Below, piece by piece: positions 63,097 through 64,000 of a DNA stretch of 64,000 nucleotides (position 1 is its first letter; every line of letters begins with the position of its first letter). The notes beneath the pieces were generated by a model that saw nothing but the letters and a program-made list of their open reading frames with translations, was not told the DNA's origin and did not search any database. The stretch comes from Streptomyces sp. NBC_00236. Lineage in GTDB: Bacteria > Actinomycetota > Actinomycetes > Streptomycetales > Streptomycetaceae. Made by a program: the position numbers and the translations under genes. The stretch is taken from positions 5,642,001 through 5,706,000 of the forward strand of contig NZ_CP108100.1 of the NCBI RefSeq assembly GCF_036195045.1, given 5' to 3'.

Positions 63097-63546
63097 TCAG
63101 GCGTCCGCGGGCGGTCTGCTGCTGATGCCGATCAGCAGCGGGCCGGTCGGCGAGGAGACCAGTTCGGTGACGGTGAGCGGGTCGAGCGAGGCGTAGAAGG
63201 CCTCCGAGGCCGCACGCAGGGCGTGGCGCAGCCGGCAGTCCGACCGCAGGGGGCACGGGGTGGAGCCCTCGCACTCGACGACGTCGCCCGGGCCTTCGAG
63301 CTCGCGGACGAGCCCGCCGATGGAGGCGGAGCGGCCGGCCGGGGTGAGGGCGAGTCCGCCCCCGCGGCCCCGTCGTGCCTCGACCAGGCCGAGGTGCTGG
63401 AGGCGGGCCACGACCTTCGCGGCGTGGGAGTACGGCACCTGCATGGTCGCCGCCACCTCCCGGGTGGTCGGCGGGTCCTCGTTCGCCACGACGGCCAGAC
63501 GCATCAGCACGCGCAGTGCCACGTCGGTGAATCTCGTCAGTCGCAT
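63097..63546 (-). CDS. nsrR: Rrf2-family NO sensor NsrR
   Basis: 149 residues from ATG 63546. The winged helix (PPTTREVAATMQVPYSHAAK) is followed by a cluster-binding loop with C92, C98 and C104 (CEGSTPCPLRSDC). Asp8 is conserved; in the S. coelicolor protein it is the fourth cluster ligand. The 4Fe-4S form represses hmp and itself; NO damages the cluster and lifts repression. Two copies of one operator pattern flank the gene, one before each target. Confidence 0.92.
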   Translation of the reverse strand: MRLTRFTDVALRVLMRLAVVANEDPPTTREVAATMQVPYSHAAKVVARLQHLGLVEARRGRGGGLALTPAGRSASIGGLVRELEGPGDVVECEGSTPCPLRSDCRLRHALRAASEAFYASLDPLTVTELVSSPTGPLLIGISSRPPADA

Positions 63547-63563
63547 GGCGGTCACGGTAGGTG

Positions 63564-63586
63564 AATGTGCATTCCGTATGCAAATT
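63564..63586. promoter_or_regulatory. NsrR-type operator between nsrR and encapsulin gene
   Basis: AATGTGCAT, TCCGT, ATGCAAATT is a near-perfect 23-bp inverted repeat, 17 bp upstream of nsrR and 140 bp upstream of the divergent encapsulin gene. It fits the same pattern as the hmp site. Confidence 0.75.
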
Positions 63587-63725
63587 AACCGGGCCGGCGG
63601 GCATCGCGCAGCGTTGTGCCCAGCCCAAAGCCCGATTAGTCACACTCTTTTGTGTAATGGCGTGGCGAGTCTGCATGCTGAAAGGTTCTTCTCGCAGGTC
63701 AGCTGATGAATCGAGAGGACGACAG

Positions 63726-64000
63726 ATGTCCGTTGGTGAAGAGGTTCAGAACGCGCAGGTGCCGCCGCAGCAGAGTCTGGGCACGGCAGCCGCGCGGAAC
63801 CTCGCGACGACCACCAAGTCCGCTCCGCAGATGCAGGAGATCACCTCACGGTGGCTGCTGAAGATGCTTCCGTGGGTTCAGGTGCAGGGCGGCACGTACC
63901 GGGTGAACCGCCGGCTGAGCTACTCGGTCGGAGACGGCAGGGTGACCTTCGTACAGACAGGGGACAGGGTCTCCGTGATCCCCGCCGAGCTCGGTGAACT
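63726..64000 (+). CDS. Family 2 encapsulin nanocompartment shell protein, 3' truncated by window edge
   Basis: Only the first 91 residues are present ([20 protein letters not shown] onward). ATG 63726 has GAGG upstream. The N-arm and first beta elements ([60 protein letters not shown]) match the Streptomyces proteins once annotated as Crp/Fnr or cyclic-nucleotide-binding regulators and now known as family 2 encapsulin shells (EshA-like). Subunits assemble into an icosahedral shell around cargo enzymes. A cyclic-nucleotide-binding insertion, typical of family 2B, would lie beyond the edge, so 2A versus 2B is not settled. Confidence 0.82.
   Translation, partial: MSVGEEVQNAQVPPQQSLGTAAARNLATTTKSAPQMQEITSRWLLKMLPWVQVQGGTYRVNRRLSYSVGDGRVTFVQTGDRVSVIPAELGE

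Overview
The window is high-GC actinobacterial chromosome, almost certainly Streptomyces. The evidence is GTG/TTG starts, coding-strand GC bias, the sigR-rsrA, nrdAB, dasR-dasABC-dasD-nagB, wblE and sigH gene sets in the order known from S. coelicolor, and DasR (dre), CatR-type and sigma-R sites that can be read directly in the DNA. No insertion sequence, prophage or CRISPR array was seen. Most of the window is conserved core; the nsrR-hmp-encapsulin block at the right end looks more like accessory DNA.

Layout. 1-2.9 kb: three AIM24-family genes, the first a 5'-truncated TerD-AIM24 fusion. 2.9-9.2 kb: NUDIX hydrolase, DUF2342-type protein, membrane-anchored SDR, moaE, a PDZ-Lon (YlbL) protease, a PPA1309-family gene. 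9.3-14.8 kb: a large UPF0182 membrane protein, then two identical initiator tRNA genes flanking a Sel1-repeat gene. 14.8-17.7 kb: an ABC importer operon. 17.9-20.4 kb: catR-type Fur regulator divergent from catalase, and a CBS protein. 20.6-27.5 kb: hisN, TetR, SMR exporter, rsgA-aroA, M50 protease, HMCES/YedK, alpha/beta hydrolase. 27.5-32.6 kb: sigR-rsrA with its autoregulatory promoter, two tandem HD-domain membrane proteins, a TPR protein. 32.7-36.2 kb: peptide deformylase, secreted M15 carboxypeptidase, secreted GH20 hexosaminidase. 36.3-41.3 kb: an nrdABS-type class Ia ribonucleotide reductase locus behind a cobalamin riboswitch. 41.3-43.8 kb: GNAT and a symporter pair.

44.0-54.1 kb is the aminosugar block: DasR (GntR repressor), the DasABC chitobiose importer lacking its own ATPase, DasD (GH3 N-acetylglucosaminidase), NagB, a SIS-domain sugar isomerase and a sensor kinase. 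Four dre-like operators (two before dasA, one between nagB and the SIS gene, one before the kinase) suggest that DasR links all of them. The GH20 enzyme upstream could supply chitobiose or GlcNAc from outside the cell.

54.3-61.7 kb: wblE, a lipid-kinase family gene, a small membrane protein, sigH with its anti-sigma gene, a UBP zinc finger, a CPA1 antiporter, a PLP desulfhydrase/deaminase and a peptidoglycan amidase. 61.8-64 kb: hmp flavohaemoglobin and nsrR, sharing a 23-bp operator pattern, and divergently the first 91 codons of a family 2 encapsulin shell protein cut by the window edge. This nanocompartment is the most distinctive system in the window.

Stretches above about 300 bp without a gene are 12217-12555 (tRNA and terminator), 40996-41312 (riboswitch and inverted repeat), 52277-52630 (dre site only) and 54575-54892 (wblE leader with one short inverted repeat). 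Start codons were chosen by ribosome-binding site and by recalled family members, and several remain uncertain.
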